Below, one piece after another: positions 43,291 to 51,553 of a stretch of DNA of 64,000 nucleotides (the first letter of the stretch is position 1; each line of letters starts with the position of its first letter). This DNA is from JALYLC01 sp963743275 (GTDB lineage: Bacteria; Actinomycetota; Thermoleophilia; Gaiellales; JALYLC01), in the NCBI GenBank assembly GCA_963743275.1, contig CAVUPB010000001.1, forward strand, positions 11,452 to 75,451, given 5' to 3'. Made by a program: the position numbers and the translations under genes. The notes under the pieces are model-generated. The model saw only the letters and a list, made by a program, of their open reading frames with translations. It ran no database searches and was not told the DNA's origin.

Positions 43291-44649
43291 GTGGCGATCA
43301 TCACCAGACAGCGGCTGCGCGCCGCGACAGCGGCAGGTGTCCTCGCAGCGGCGCTCGCGGGCGGCGCGATCGCGTACGCCGACGGCACGCTCGACCCGGG
43401 CTTCAACGGCGGCGCCGTGCGCGTCGGGACGAACGCGCAGGGGCTCGCGTGGTCGACGGCGAGCGTGCGCATCCCGGCCGTCGTCCAGGCCGACGGCCGC
43501 ATCGTGGTCGGCGGCGCGAGCGGCGGCGCAATGACGCTCGCGCGCTTCAACGGCGACGGGTCGCTCGACACGACCTACGGGACGAACGGCTTCGTGACGG
43601 CGCGCTTCGCCGGCACCCCGACGACCTCGCCCGGCGCCTCCGGCGCGACCGCGCTGACGCTCGACGGCGCCGGCAACGTGCTCGCGGCCGGGTTCGGCGG
43701 CTCGCAGTCCATGTTCGTCGCGCGCTTCTCGCCCGCGGGCGCGATGCTCGCGAGCGTCGTCTGCTTCGCGCCGCACCTGATCGACTACACCGCGCACGCG
43801 ATCGCCGCGCGGCCCGACGGGAGCGTCGTGATCGCCGGGCAGGCGCGCGATCGCTGGCACGGGACGCCGTACAAGCTCTACGGCGCGCGCGCCGTCGTGC
43901 AGGTCACGGGCGCGTCCGCGCGCACGAACGGCTGCGGCACCCAGGGGACGTCGGCGACGACGCAGAAGACGACCGGCTCCTCCGGCGTGACGGTCGACGG
44001 CCTCGCCACCGACGGCACGCTGCTCGACGGCAGCCTGGCCGGGCGCGTCTACCAGGGCGTCGCCGTGCGCGGCGACGGCTCCTACGTCACAGCGGCCGCC
44101 AACGGCGCGATCTCGAGCTTCACGGCCGCAGGCGCGGTCAACGGCGGCTTCGGCAACGGCGGCTCGACGACGATCGCGACGGCCGCGCTGCACGCCGTGC
44201 GGGTGCTGCCGGACGGGAGCGTGCTGGCCGCCGGCGAGGGCACGGGCGCGTCGAGCGCGCGGCGGCTGCTGGTCGCCAAGCTCGCCCCGGCGGGCACGCC
44301 CGCGGCCGGCTTCGGCACGGCGGGCGTCGCGCGCCTGCTCGCGGGCGTCGGCAACAACCAGGGCCAGGCGCTCGCGCTGCAGTCGGATGGCCGCATCCTC
44401 GTCGCGGGCGGCGCGGTCCTGAGCGGCAGCGTCTCGCAGCTCGCCGTCGCGCGCCTCACCGCGGGCGGCCTGCCCGACACGACCTGGTCGCCCACGGGCG
44501 TCGTCACGACCGCGCTCGGGGCAACCGGCTGGGCGACCGCGATCGCGCCCTCGGCGAGCGGCTTCGTCGTCGCGGGCCGCCGCGCCGACGCCGCGATGGG
44601 CAACGCCTACCTCGACGTCGTCGTCGCGCGCTACACCGGCGGCCCGTAG
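43291..44649 (+). CDS. Secreted delta-60-repeat protein
   Basis: 452 aa from GTG 43291. Signal peptide with RLRAATAAGVLAAALAGGAI and cleavage near AYA-DG. The mature protein is a run of about seven to eight repeats of 50-60 residues of the form GTLDPGFNGGAV ... VVQADGRIVVGGASG ... ARFNGDGSLDTTYG, the delta-60 beta-propeller repeat. Such repeats form extracellular scaffolds of unknown binding partner. Only two cysteines are present in the mature part (residues about 157 and 214). It stands between two hairpin/promoter boundaries, so probably a single unit. Confidence 0.8.
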   Translation: MAIITRQRLRAATAAGVLAAALAGGAIAYADGTLDPGFNGGAVRVGTNAQGLAWSTASVRIPAVVQADGRIVVGGASGGAMTLARFNGDGSLDTTYGTNGFVTARFAGTPTTSPGASGATALTLDGAGNVLAAGFGGSQSMFVARFSPAGAMLASVVCFAPHLIDYTAHAIAARPDGSVVIAGQARDRWHGTPYKLYGARAVVQVTGASARTNGCGTQGTSATTQKTTGSSGVTVDGLATDGTLLDGSLAGRVYQGVAVRGDGSYVTAAANGAISSFTAAGAVNGGFGNGGSTTIATAALHAVRVLPDGSVLAAGEGTGASSARRLLVAKLAPAGTPAAGFGTAGVARLLAGVGNNQGQALALQSDGRILVAGGAVLSGSVSQLAVARLTAGGLPDTTWSPTGVVTTALGATGWATAIAPSASGFVVAGRRADAAMGNAYLDVVVARYTGGP

Positions 44650-44652
44650 CGT
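44647..44652 (+). promoter_or_regulatory. Putative -10 (TAGCGT) of the SDR gene
   Basis: TAGCGT stands seven bases before ATG 44660 and includes the stop codon of the preceding gene; no ribosome site. Confidence 0.4.
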
Positions 44653-44659
44653 TCCCGGA

Positions 44660-45427
44660 ATGGGAACGCTCGAGGGTCGCGTCGCAATCGTCACCGGAGG
44701 GGGCGCCGGGCTGGGCCTCGCGATCGCGGAGGAGCTCGCGGCCGCGGGCTGCGCCATCGCGATCGCGGAGCGCGACACCGCCGCGGGCGAGGCGGCCGCG
44801 GCGGGCTTGCGGGCGCAGGGCGCCGAGGCCCGGAGCTACGCCGTCGACGTCAGCGTCGCGGCGCAGGTCGACGCGCTCTTCGCGGCCGTTCCGGGCGACC
44901 TCGGCCGGCTCGACATCGTCGTCAACAATGCCGGGGTCAGCCACGTCGGCCCGCCCGTGGCGGAGACCACCGACGAGGCCTGGGCCGAGTCGATCGCCGT
45001 CATGCAGACCGGCGTCTTCCACTGCATGCGCGCGGCCGCGCGTCACCTGCTCCCGCAGGGCTCGGGCAGCGTCGTCAACATCTCCTCGATCCGCGGCTTC
45101 TCGCCCAACCCGGGCCGCATCGCCTACTGCGCCGCCAAGGCAGCCGTGCTGATGATGACGCGCGTGGCCGCGGGCGAGTGGGCCGGGAGCGGGGTGCGCA
45201 TCAACGCGATCGCGCCCGGGATCCAGCGCACGCCGATGTGGGACGCCGATGTCGCTCGCGGCGCGATCGACGAGCCGTTCTACCTGCGCACGGTGCCCGC
45301 GGGCCGCATCGGCGACCCGCGCGAGGTCGGCAAGCTGGCCGTCTACCTGTGCTCGGACGACGCCGCGTACATCACGGGCGGGTGCTTCACGATCGACGGC
45401 GGGCTGACGTCGATCCCCGCCGGCTAG
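44660..45427 (+). CDS. Short-chain dehydrogenase/reductase
   Basis: 255 aa. VAIVTGGGAGLGLAIAEELA (cofactor motif), DIVVNNAGVSHVGPP (NNAG), VVNISSIRGFSPNPG (catalytic Ser) and YCAAKAAVLMMTRVAAG (YxxxK), and C-terminal SDDAAYITGGCFTIDGGLTS: a complete classical SDR of the FabG-like cluster. Substrate cannot be inferred; no clear operon partner. Confidence 0.88.
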   Translation: MGTLEGRVAIVTGGGAGLGLAIAEELAAAGCAIAIAERDTAAGEAAAAGLRAQGAEARSYAVDVSVAAQVDALFAAVPGDLGRLDIVVNNAGVSHVGPPVAETTDEAWAESIAVMQTGVFHCMRAAARHLLPQGSGSVVNISSIRGFSPNPGRIAYCAAKAAVLMMTRVAAGEWAGSGVRINAIAPGIQRTPMWDADVARGAIDEPFYLRTVPAGRIGDPREVGKLAVYLCSDDAAYITGGCFTIDGGLTSIPAG

Positions 45428-45488
45428 ACGTATATCCGGGGCCAGGCCGCGGATGCGCGGCACCGGGGTCGTCCTCGGAGGATCGGAC

Positions 45489-45494
45489 TACCAT
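45489..45494 (+). promoter_or_regulatory. Putative -10 (TACCAT) of the MepA-like gene
   Basis: TACCAT is six bases before GTG 45501, the spacing seen at other leaderless starts in this window; it supports choosing this GTG over the upstream ATG at 45453. Confidence 0.45.
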
Positions 45495-45500
45495 GGAGAC

Positions 45501-46454
45501 GTGGCAGCCGTCGAGGCACGTCGTCGTCGCGACCCTGGTCCGAAGCAGCTCGCGCACGTTGCGCGCGAGCGCGTTCGCGTGGCTCCGCGCGGCGGCGCCG
45601 AGATCGCACCGCCCCGGGTCGGGCGCGTCGTGGAGGCGAAGCCGCTCGCGGTCGTCGTCACCCGGCCGGCGCCGGCCCGCCCGCAGCGCAGGCCCTGGTC
45701 GGACGAGCGCAAGCGGCGCTTCCAGCGGCGCTTCCTGCCGGCCGCGACCGCGCTCGTGCTGGCGCCGATCCCGATCGGCCGCGTCGTGCTCGGCGGCGAC
45801 GGCCCGGCCCCGCTCCCGGTTCCGCCGGCCGCCGTCGGCTCGAGCGGCCGCCTCCGCGGACTGCCGGTCCCGCCCATCTTCCTGCCGCTGCCGACACCGG
45901 CTCCGCCGGCGCGCGGCGGCAGCTCGTCCGTCATGCCCGAGATCGTCTGGCGCGACTCCATCTCGCTCGGCCTCCCCTACCAGGGGCGGCTGATCGACGG
46001 CGTGCAACTGCCCGCCGAGAGCCCGCTCTGGACGACCTGGGATCCCGCCCTCGACCGCGTGCCGGACCGCGACTACCGGCGCTACGGCAGCGCGAAGCTC
46101 GTGCACCTGCTCGTCTCGGTCGCGCAGGCCTACCACGACGCCAACCCGAACGCCCCGCGCCTCGTCATCGGCGACCTCAGCCGGCGCGGCGGCGGCCCGC
46201 TCGACCAGCACGAGTCGCACCAGAACGGCCTCGACGTCGACGTCTACTACCCGCGCACCGACGGCCTCGAGATCGCACCGACGACCATCGAGCAGGTCGA
46301 CATCCCGCTCGCGCGCGATCTCCTCGACCGCTTCGTCGCCGCACACGCGGAGTTCGTCTTCGTGGGCCCGCACCTGCCGCTGAGCGGCCCCGCGGGCGTC
46401 GTCGAGCCGCTCGTCGGCCACGACAACCACATGCACGTCCGCATCTTCCCGTAG
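45501..46454 (+). CDS. MepA-like (M74) murein endopeptidase-family protein with N-terminal anchor
   Basis: 317 aa from GTG 45501. An Arg-rich cytoplasmic start, one membrane segment (FLPAATALVLAPIPIGRVVL), a Pro-rich linker, then the M74 domain: GDLSRRGGGPLDQHESHQNG, GLDVDVYYPR and HDNHMHVRIFP, the His/Asp zinc ligands of penicillin-insensitive murein endopeptidase. MepA cuts D-Ala-mDAP cross-links in peptidoglycan; here the domain would be anchored outside the membrane. ATG 45453 is an alternative start. Confidence 0.82.
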   Translation: MAAVEARRRRDPGPKQLAHVARERVRVAPRGGAEIAPPRVGRVVEAKPLAVVVTRPAPARPQRRPWSDERKRRFQRRFLPAATALVLAPIPIGRVVLGGDGPAPLPVPPAAVGSSGRLRGLPVPPIFLPLPTPAPPARGGSSSVMPEIVWRDSISLGLPYQGRLIDGVQLPAESPLWTTWDPALDRVPDRDYRRYGSAKLVHLLVSVAQAYHDANPNAPRLVIGDLSRRGGGPLDQHESHQNGLDVDVYYPRTDGLEIAPTTIEQVDIPLARDLLDRFVAAHAEFVFVGPHLPLSGPAGVVEPLVGHDNHMHVRIFP

Positions 46455-46476
46455 CGGCGGCCCGCCAGGAGACGGC

Positions 46477-46517
46477 GCGGCCGGTCGCGGGCCAGGCGTG
46501 CGCCCGCGACCGGCCGC
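46477..46517. terminator. Bidirectional terminator hairpin
   Basis: GCGGCCGGTCGCGGGC (46477-46492) pairs perfectly over 16 bases with 46502-46517 around a nine-base loop. It lies between two convergent stop codons (46454 and 46535) and would serve both genes. Confidence 0.8.
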
Positions 46518-46534
46518 TCCGTTGGAGCGGAGGA

Positions 46535-48157
46535 CTAGGAGGGGATGACCTCGGAGGTCACGTTGTCGCCGTGCTGATGGGTGAAGAAGAGGCGCCAGCC
46601 ATGCGAGAGCCCCTTCGGGATCGACGCGCCGAGCACGCCCGCCGCGGTCGGGTCGCCGTTGGACTCGTGGATGCCGGTGATCTCGTTGTCGCCCTCGTTG
46701 TTGAAGCCGTTGCCCGAGATGCCGCTGATCGCCGAGTCGATCGTCGCGGACGGGTCACGGCCCTCGGCGATGACCTTGACCGGCTGTGCGCCGCCGGCGT
46801 AGTCGCCGTTGACGTCGAACATGAACGCCGAGTCGAGCGCGTTGACCGACGAGTGGAGGCCGTCGCCCGCGTCCTGCGAGGCGATCACGTGCGTCTTGTC
46901 GAAGAACGTGATGTTGTCGAAGCCCGAGCGCGTCTTGTCGGAGAGGTAGAACAGCGAGAGCGTGCCCTTGTCGCTCTTCGGGTCCTGCTGCAGCTCGAGC
47001 AGGCCGCCGAAGCCGCCGTAGGCCACGCCCGCCTCGCTCGAGGCGTTGGTGTCGCCGGTCTCGGTGAAGAAGAACTTCTTGAAGCCCGTGCCCGGCTTGA
47101 AGACCCCGTTCTCGGGCCGCTTGAACGGCGTGCCGCCGGCCTTCTTGGCGGCTGCGTTCGCGCTGAACGCTGCGGTGCCGTCCTTGGCGGTGTCGTGGAT
47201 CGTGACCCACGTCGTCTTGAACGTCTTGCCGTAGGTGTGCAGGTCCTTCATGTCGGCCGAGAGGATGTCCGCGTCGGCCTGGCCGTCGTGGAAGACGATC
47301 GCGCCCGTGTGCGAGAGCGACGCGACCTGCAGCACCTGCAGCTTCCCGCCCTTGTCGAGGTTGGCCGGGTCCGTGGCCAGGAAGCGGTAGAGGAAGCTGT
47401 TCGGCTGCTTGGCGTGCGTGTTGACCTTGCCGGCCGGCCCGCCGGCGTCCTCGACGATGTAGAGGTTGCCCTTGTCGTCGTTCTGGATGCCCTCGTAGCC
47501 GCCCTGGCCGAGCACGCCCCAGAGCGTCGTGACCTTGGACGGGAAGTCGAGCGTCGCCTGCGTCACGCCGCCGGCGTCGCCGCCCTCGGTCGTGAAGAGG
47601 AGCCGCTGCGCCCACGGATCCCAGGTCGAGCCGTCGATCACGGGCACCGGCGTGGTGCCGTCGGCGAGCGTCTCGGCGAGCTTCGTCACGCGATGCGCGG
47701 CGTCGGCGTCGAGGTTGATGCGCGTGATGTAGCTCCCCTTGGAGCCGAGCTCGTGGCCCTGGTAGAGGAAGTGCGTGCCGTAGTCGTACTTCGCGTCGGC
47801 GCCGTGCTGGCCCTTGACGACGAGGTAGGTGTTCTTGTCGGGCTCGCTCTTGCTGGCCTCGACGTTGTGGCCCGTGGCCTGCACGTCACCGGGCGCCGGG
47901 ACCATCGGGCCGTCGTTGTAGTAGCCGTACCAGCTGGTGAGCGCGGACGGGTTCTCGAGCGCGTTCGAGCCCTGCGCCACCGTCGTCTCGCGCCACTGCG
48001 GCGAGATCTTGTCCGGCAGCGAGATGCCCGCCGTCTTGGTGTTGGCCGAGCCGGCGTCGGTGAGCGCCGGTCCACTCGCGAACGTCGTGGCGCCGAGCAC
48101 CGCGACCCCTGCGAGCGCCGCCGCCACCCCTGCAATCCGGATCCTCTTTGCGGACAC
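46535..48157 (-). CDS. Secreted PhoX/DUF839-like beta-propeller protein
   Basis: 540 aa from GTG 48157, preceded by GGAGGGA. Signal peptide IRIAGVAAALAGVAVLGATT, cleavage near residue 28. The mature chain has NTYLVVKGQHGADAKYDYGT, GSTWDPWAQRLLFTTEGGDA, GYEGIQNDDKGNLYIVEDAG and NSFLYRFLATDPANL, the blocks of the PhoX-like DUF839 family, which includes calcium/iron alkaline phosphatases. Acidic loops suited to calcium are present, but I cannot confirm the PhoX active-site cysteine. It is divergent from a phosphonate-type binding protein, which fits a phosphate-related role. Confidence 0.7.
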   Translation of the reverse strand: MSAKRIRIAGVAAALAGVAVLGATTFASGPALTDAGSANTKTAGISLPDKISPQWRETTVAQGSNALENPSALTSWYGYYNDGPMVPAPGDVQATGHNVEASKSEPDKNTYLVVKGQHGADAKYDYGTHFLYQGHELGSKGSYITRINLDADAAHRVTKLAETLADGTTPVPVIDGSTWDPWAQRLLFTTEGGDAGGVTQATLDFPSKVTTLWGVLGQGGYEGIQNDDKGNLYIVEDAGGPAGKVNTHAKQPNSFLYRFLATDPANLDKGGKLQVLQVASLSHTGAIVFHDGQADADILSADMKDLHTYGKTFKTTWVTIHDTAKDGTAAFSANAAAKKAGGTPFKRPENGVFKPGTGFKKFFFTETGDTNASSEAGVAYGGFGGLLELQQDPKSDKGTLSLFYLSDKTRSGFDNITFFDKTHVIASQDAGDGLHSSVNALDSAFMFDVNGDYAGGAQPVKVIAEGRDPSATIDSAISGISGNGFNNEGDNEITGIHESNGDPTAAGVLGASIPKGLSHGWRLFFTHQHGDNVTSEVIPS

Positions 48158-48314
48158 GGGCGATTCCCTCCAGGATTTCAGACACGCGGGATCGGCCAGG
48201 CGGCGCGGCCCCGCTCGGTCGATGTCACCGTAGGTATGAGGTGGCCGCGGCGGGAATCGGTCCGGTGAAGATGCGGTGACCGTCCGGAGAACCGCCCTGG
48301 AGCGTGGCGGAAGC

Positions 48315-48320
48315 TACCCT
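48315..48320 (+). promoter_or_regulatory. Putative -10 (TACCCT) of the PhnD-like gene
   Basis: TACCCT lies six bases before GTG 48327 with no ribosome site. Confidence 0.45.
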
Positions 48321-48326
48321 GCACGC

Positions 48327-49085
48327 GTGGCGCCGCTCGCCGTTCACAGCTTCCTCGGCGAGGTGGCGCGCCCGCACTACGAGGCCGTCGCCCACGCGCT
48401 CGGCGCCGAGACCGGCGTCACGGTCGCCCCCCTGCGGGAGACGCCGCTCGCCGAGCTCCCCGCGGTCGTGGCCGGGCCGCCCGCGCTGCTCTTCGTGTGC
48501 GGCCTGCCGTACACGCGCATGCGCGACGCCGGCGCGCCCATCGAGCCGCTCGCCGCGCCGGTGCCGGACGACGAGGACGGCCCGTGGTACCGCGCCGACC
48601 TGCTCGTGGCGCCCGGCGTGGACGTGACCGCGCCCGAGCAGCTGCGCGGGCGCCGCGTCGGGTTCAACGGAGACGACTCGCTCTCGGGGTGGGTGATGCC
48701 GCGCCACGCGCTGCGCGCGCTCGGCATCGATCCGGACGACTACGACTGGGTGCGGACGGGCAGCCACCACGCCTCGCTCGCGGCGCTCCTGCGCGGCGAG
48801 GTCGAGGCCGCCCCGATCGACTCGACCGTGCTGACGCTCGAGCGCCGGGCCGACCCGGCGCTCGCCGCGCTCGCGCGGATCGCGCGTCTCGGGCACATGC
48901 CGAGCCCGCCGGTCGCGCTCGTCGGCGGCGATGCCGGGCTCGCGGCGTCGCTGCGCACGGCGCTGACCACGCTCGCGCGCAGCGAGGAGGGGCGAGCCGC
49001 GCTCGCGCTCGGCGCGGTGCAGCGCTTCGACGCCGTCGGCGACGCCGACTACGCGCCGGTGCGCGCGGCCGACGCCACGCGCTGA
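48327..49085 (+). CDS. PhnD-like phosphate/phosphonate-binding protein without signal peptide
   Basis: 252 aa from GTG 48327. HSFLGEVARPHYEAVAHALG, LLFVCGLPYTRMRDAGAPIE, PEQLRGRRVGFNGDDSLSGW and AALLRGEVEAAPIDSTVLTL follow the PhnD/SsuA-like type II binding fold. No secretion signal is seen at the chosen start, and no ATPase or permease gene is nearby, so it may be a cytoplasmic enzyme-like or sensor relative. Its 3' end overlaps the convergent glycosyltransferase by 37 bases. Confidence 0.75.
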   Translation: MAPLAVHSFLGEVARPHYEAVAHALGAETGVTVAPLRETPLAELPAVVAGPPALLFVCGLPYTRMRDAGAPIEPLAAPVPDDEDGPWYRADLLVAPGVDVTAPEQLRGRRVGFNGDDSLSGWVMPRHALRALGIDPDDYDWVRTGSHHASLAALLRGEVEAAPIDSTVLTLERRADPALAALARIARLGHMPSPPVALVGGDAGLAASLRTALTTLARSEEGRAALALGAVQRFDAVGDADYAPVRAADATR

Positions 49086-49804
49086 GGCTTCCAGCCGTCG
49101 CGGCGCAGGCGCGCGACCATGCGCACGCCCTCGAGCGCGATGGCCGGATGCATCTTCGACTGCCCGGCGGTGCGATCGCGGAACGTGAACGGCAGCTCGA
49201 CGACCCGCAGGCCGGCGCGATGCGCGCGCTGCGTCGTCTCGACCTGGAAGACGTAGCCCTGCGAGCGCGTCGAGGCGACGTCGATGGCCGTGAGCGCGGA
49301 GGCCCGCCAGAGCTTGAGGCCGCCCGAGAGATCGGTGTAGGGCAGGCCGAGCGTGCGCGACGAGAGCGCGCACCCGACCCGGCTCGCGACGCGGCGGTGG
49401 AGCGGCCAGCCGTCGCTGCCGCCGCCGGGCGCATAGCGCGAGCCGAGCACGAGGTCGGCGCCGCGGCCGAGCGCTGCGAGCATCTGCGGCAGGATCGCCG
49501 GCGGGTGCGAGAGATCGGCGTCGAGCTGGGCGATGGCGGCGTAGCCGCGCTCGAGCGCCCACGCGAAGCCGGCACGGTAGGCGTTGCCGAGACCGTCCTT
49601 GCCCGGGCGGTGGAGGACGTGCATCCACGGGCGCGTGGCGGCCAGGCGGTCGGCCAGCGCTCCGGTGCCGTCCGGCGAGGCGTCGTCGACGACGAGCAGC
49701 TCGATGCCGGGCGCCTCGCGCTCGAACGCTGCGACGAGACGATGCAGCGTGGCTGCCTCGTTGTAGGTGGGGACGACGGCGAGGGCGGGGGAGAATGTGC
49801 TCAC
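49049..49804 (-). CDS. Polyprenyl-phosphate mannosyltransferase-like family 2 glycosyltransferase
   Basis: 251 aa from GTG 49804. LAVVPTYNEAATLHRLVAAF, LLVVDDASPDGTGALADRLA, RPGKDGLGNAYRAGFAWALE, QLDADLSHPPAILPQMLAAL and RYAPGGGSDGWPLHRRVASR are the diagnostic blocks of bacterial dolichol-phosphate mannose synthase (Ppm1 GT domain), which makes polyprenyl-phosphate-mannose for extracytoplasmic mannosylation. No membrane domain follows. It provides donors for GT-C type enzymes such as the 12.97-14.83 kb protein, by inference. Confidence 0.88.
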   Translation of the reverse strand: MSTFSPALAVVPTYNEAATLHRLVAAFEREAPGIELLVVDDASPDGTGALADRLAATRPWMHVLHRPGKDGLGNAYRAGFAWALERGYAAIAQLDADLSHPPAILPQMLAALGRGADLVLGSRYAPGGGSDGWPLHRRVASRVGCALSSRTLGLPYTDLSGGLKLWRASALTAIDVASTRSQGYVFQVETTQRAHRAGLRVVELPFTFRDRTAGQSKMHPAIALEGVRMVARLRRDGWKPQRVASAARTGA

Positions 49805-49974
49805 GGCCTCAGGATGCGCGCGCCCGCCAAGCCTGCCGGTGGCCGTCGACGAGCGGTCGATCGCGACCGTTGAACGGCATTCGCAGACCCGGGGGGCGAT
49901 ATGCAAGACTGCGGAGCGAGGGGCCGGATGTGCGCGCGACAGCGTGCGCGTCGAGCGCCTGCTCGCCCGCCAGC

Positions 49975-50202
49975 ATGCTTCAGGAACTCGACAGCCGCCG
50001 CGAGGAGACCGCCACCGTGCGGCTGCTCTGGGACGATCGCACGCAGATCGTGTGGCTGCACGTGCAGGAGGACAGGGGTGCCGAGCACGTCGTCGGCGTA
50101 CCTGCCCTCGAGGCGCGCGACGCATTCCTGTGCCCCTCGCTGTACATCGGCTTCGAGCAGGCGCTCGAGGGCGTGAGCAGCGAGGCGCTCGACCGCGCCT
50201 GA
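49975..50202 (+). CDS. Small uncharacterised protein
   Basis: 75 aa from ATG 49975. VRLLWDDRTQIVWLHVQEDR and HVVGVPALEARDAFLCPSLY predict an alternating beta-sheet with one cysteine, followed by a short helix. Clean codon use and continuous frame favour a real gene. No family recognised. It is followed by the twin 19-bp palindromes. Confidence 0.5.
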   Translation: MLQELDSRREETATVRLLWDDRTQIVWLHVQEDRGAEHVVGVPALEARDAFLCPSLYIGFEQALEGVSSEALDRA

Positions 50203-50208
50203 CGCAAA

Positions 50209-50227
50209 GTTGGGGTCAGACCCCAAC
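50209..50227. repeat. 19-bp perfect palindromic repeat, copy 1 (centre A)
   Basis: GTTGGGGTCAGACCCCAAC, an odd-centred perfect palindrome, begins six bases after the stop of the 75-aa gene. The second copy at 50258-50276 is in the opposite orientation (centre T). This GGGGTCAGACCCC-type word is one I associate with dispersed palindromic repeats in several bacterial genomes. Confidence 0.75.
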
Positions 50228-50257
50228 GTTGCGTGCGCATCGCGACGACGGTGCACG

Positions 50258-50276
50258 GTTGGGGTCTGACCCCAAT
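50258..50276. repeat. 19-bp palindromic repeat, copy 2 (inverted, centre T)
   Basis: GTTGGGGTCTGACCCCAAT, one end base differing from copy 1. It ends 20 bases before the glycosyltransferase start at 50297. The two copies, 49 bases apart and in opposite orientation, could pair as a long hairpin. Confidence 0.75.
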
Positions 50277-50296
50277 CGTGCAGGCATGATTCGGCC

Positions 50297-51247
50297 GTGG
50301 CCGCCGCCGTCGACCTCGTCATCCCGAACCTCGACGGCGAGGCGCTCCTGGGCGCGTGCCTCGAGGGCGTCGCCGCCCAGACGCTGCAGCCGGTGCGCGT
50401 GCTCGTGATCGACAGCGGCTCGCGCGACGGCTCGCGCGCGATCACCGAGGCCCACGGCGCCGAATGGCACGCGCTGGCGGCCAACAACGGCTTCGCGGCC
50501 GCCGTCAATCACGGGATCGCGATCTCCGACAGCCCCTACGTGGCGTTGCTCAACAACGACGCCGTGCCCGAGCCGGGCTGGCTCGCCGCCCTGGTCGAGG
50601 CGCTCGAGCGCGACCCCGGGCTGTCCTTCGCGGCCTCGCGCATGCTCTTCACGGGCGAGCGCGGCGTCAACGCCGCGGGCGACGCCTTCGACGTGCGCGG
50701 CCGCGGCGGCTACAACCGCGGCATCCGCGAGCCCGACGGCCCGCGCTTCGACGAGCCCCGCATCGTCTTCGGCGCCTGTGCCGGCGCCGCGCTCTACCGC
50801 CGCGCGCTGTTTCACGACATCGGCCTCTTCGACGAGAGCCTGTTCCTGTCGTGGGAGGACGTCGATCTCGACCTCCGCGCCGCTCTGGCGGGCCACCGCT
50901 GCCTGTACGTGCCCGATGCGGTCGTTCACCACGCGCAGGGCGCGTCGTCGGGCGACTGGCGCGCGGCGCTCGAGCGGCGCAACAAGGCCATCCTGGCGCT
51001 CAAGGGCCTGCCCTTGCCGCTGCTCGCGCTCTACCTCGCACTCCTGCCGGCGCGCGAGGCCTACGAGACGCGCGCGGCCCGGGAGGGCGTGCGGGGCTAC
51101 CTGCGGCGCCTGGCCCCCTACGCACGCGAAGCGCCGCGGGCGCTGCGCCGCCGCGGCGAGGTGCACCGGCGCACCGGCCTGCGCGAGCTGTGGCCGCTGC
51201 TCACGCGCGATTCGCTGCCGTACGAGCCTCGGCAGCGCTCGCGCTGA
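50297..51247 (+). CDS. Family 2 glycosyltransferase (rhamnosyltransferase-like)
   Basis: 316 aa from GTG 50297. VDLVIPNLDGEALLGACLEG, VLVIDSGSRDGSRAITEAHG, ALLNNDAVPEPGWLAALVEA (NND in place of DxD, common in WbbL/RfbN-like enzymes), FGACAGAALYRRALFHDIGL and FLSWEDVDLDLRAALAGHRC. The C-terminal 90 residues contain an amphipathic helix region. Probably adds a deoxyhexose or similar sugar to a surface glycan. CATGAT six bases before the GTG may be a -10. Confidence 0.87.
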   Translation: MAAAVDLVIPNLDGEALLGACLEGVAAQTLQPVRVLVIDSGSRDGSRAITEAHGAEWHALAANNGFAAAVNHGIAISDSPYVALLNNDAVPEPGWLAALVEALERDPGLSFAASRMLFTGERGVNAAGDAFDVRGRGGYNRGIREPDGPRFDEPRIVFGACAGAALYRRALFHDIGLFDESLFLSWEDVDLDLRAALAGHRCLYVPDAVVHHAQGASSGDWRAALERRNKAILALKGLPLPLLALYLALLPAREAYETRAAREGVRGYLRRLAPYAREAPRALRRRGEVHRRTGLRELWPLLTRDSLPYEPRQRSR

Positions 51248-51280
51248 TCCGCCCGCCGTGCCGATACGATCCGGTCGCCG

Positions 51281-51553
51281 ATGACGACTTCGACCGACGA
51301 GCACCGGCGTCTCCTGGCTGAGGCGCTCGCGCGAGCCGACAGCGATATCGCCGAGTTGCGCGTCCGCGTCGCCGAGGGCGAACGGGTGGCCGCTGAGCTC
51401 ACGACCGTGCAACGCCAGCTGGCCGTGTGCCGCGCAGAGTGCGCGCAGCTCCAGGTCGACCTCAGCGGAGTCATGGGCTCGTTGAGCTGGCGCGCCACGG
51501 CTCCGATCCGGTTCGCCGCGGCGCGGGCGCGCATGCTTCGGCGGGGCGGTTGA
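51281..51553 (+). CDS. Small coiled-coil protein
   Basis: 90 aa. Residues 5-60 are a heptad-rich helix (LLAEALARADSDIAELRVRV, LTTVQRQLAVCRAECAQLQV), ending with SLSWRATAPIRFAAARARML. The ending S-W-R-x-T-A-P-x-R is seen at the end of coiled coils that join methyltransferase or glycosyltransferase modules in glycan genes. Its stop overlaps the TTG start of the methyltransferase (TTGA), so it could be a separated linker of that protein. TACGAT at 51265-51270 is a possible -10. Confidence 0.65.
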   Translation: MTTSTDEHRRLLAEALARADSDIAELRVRVAEGERVAAELTTVQRQLAVCRAECAQLQVDLSGVMGSLSWRATAPIRFAAARARMLRRGG

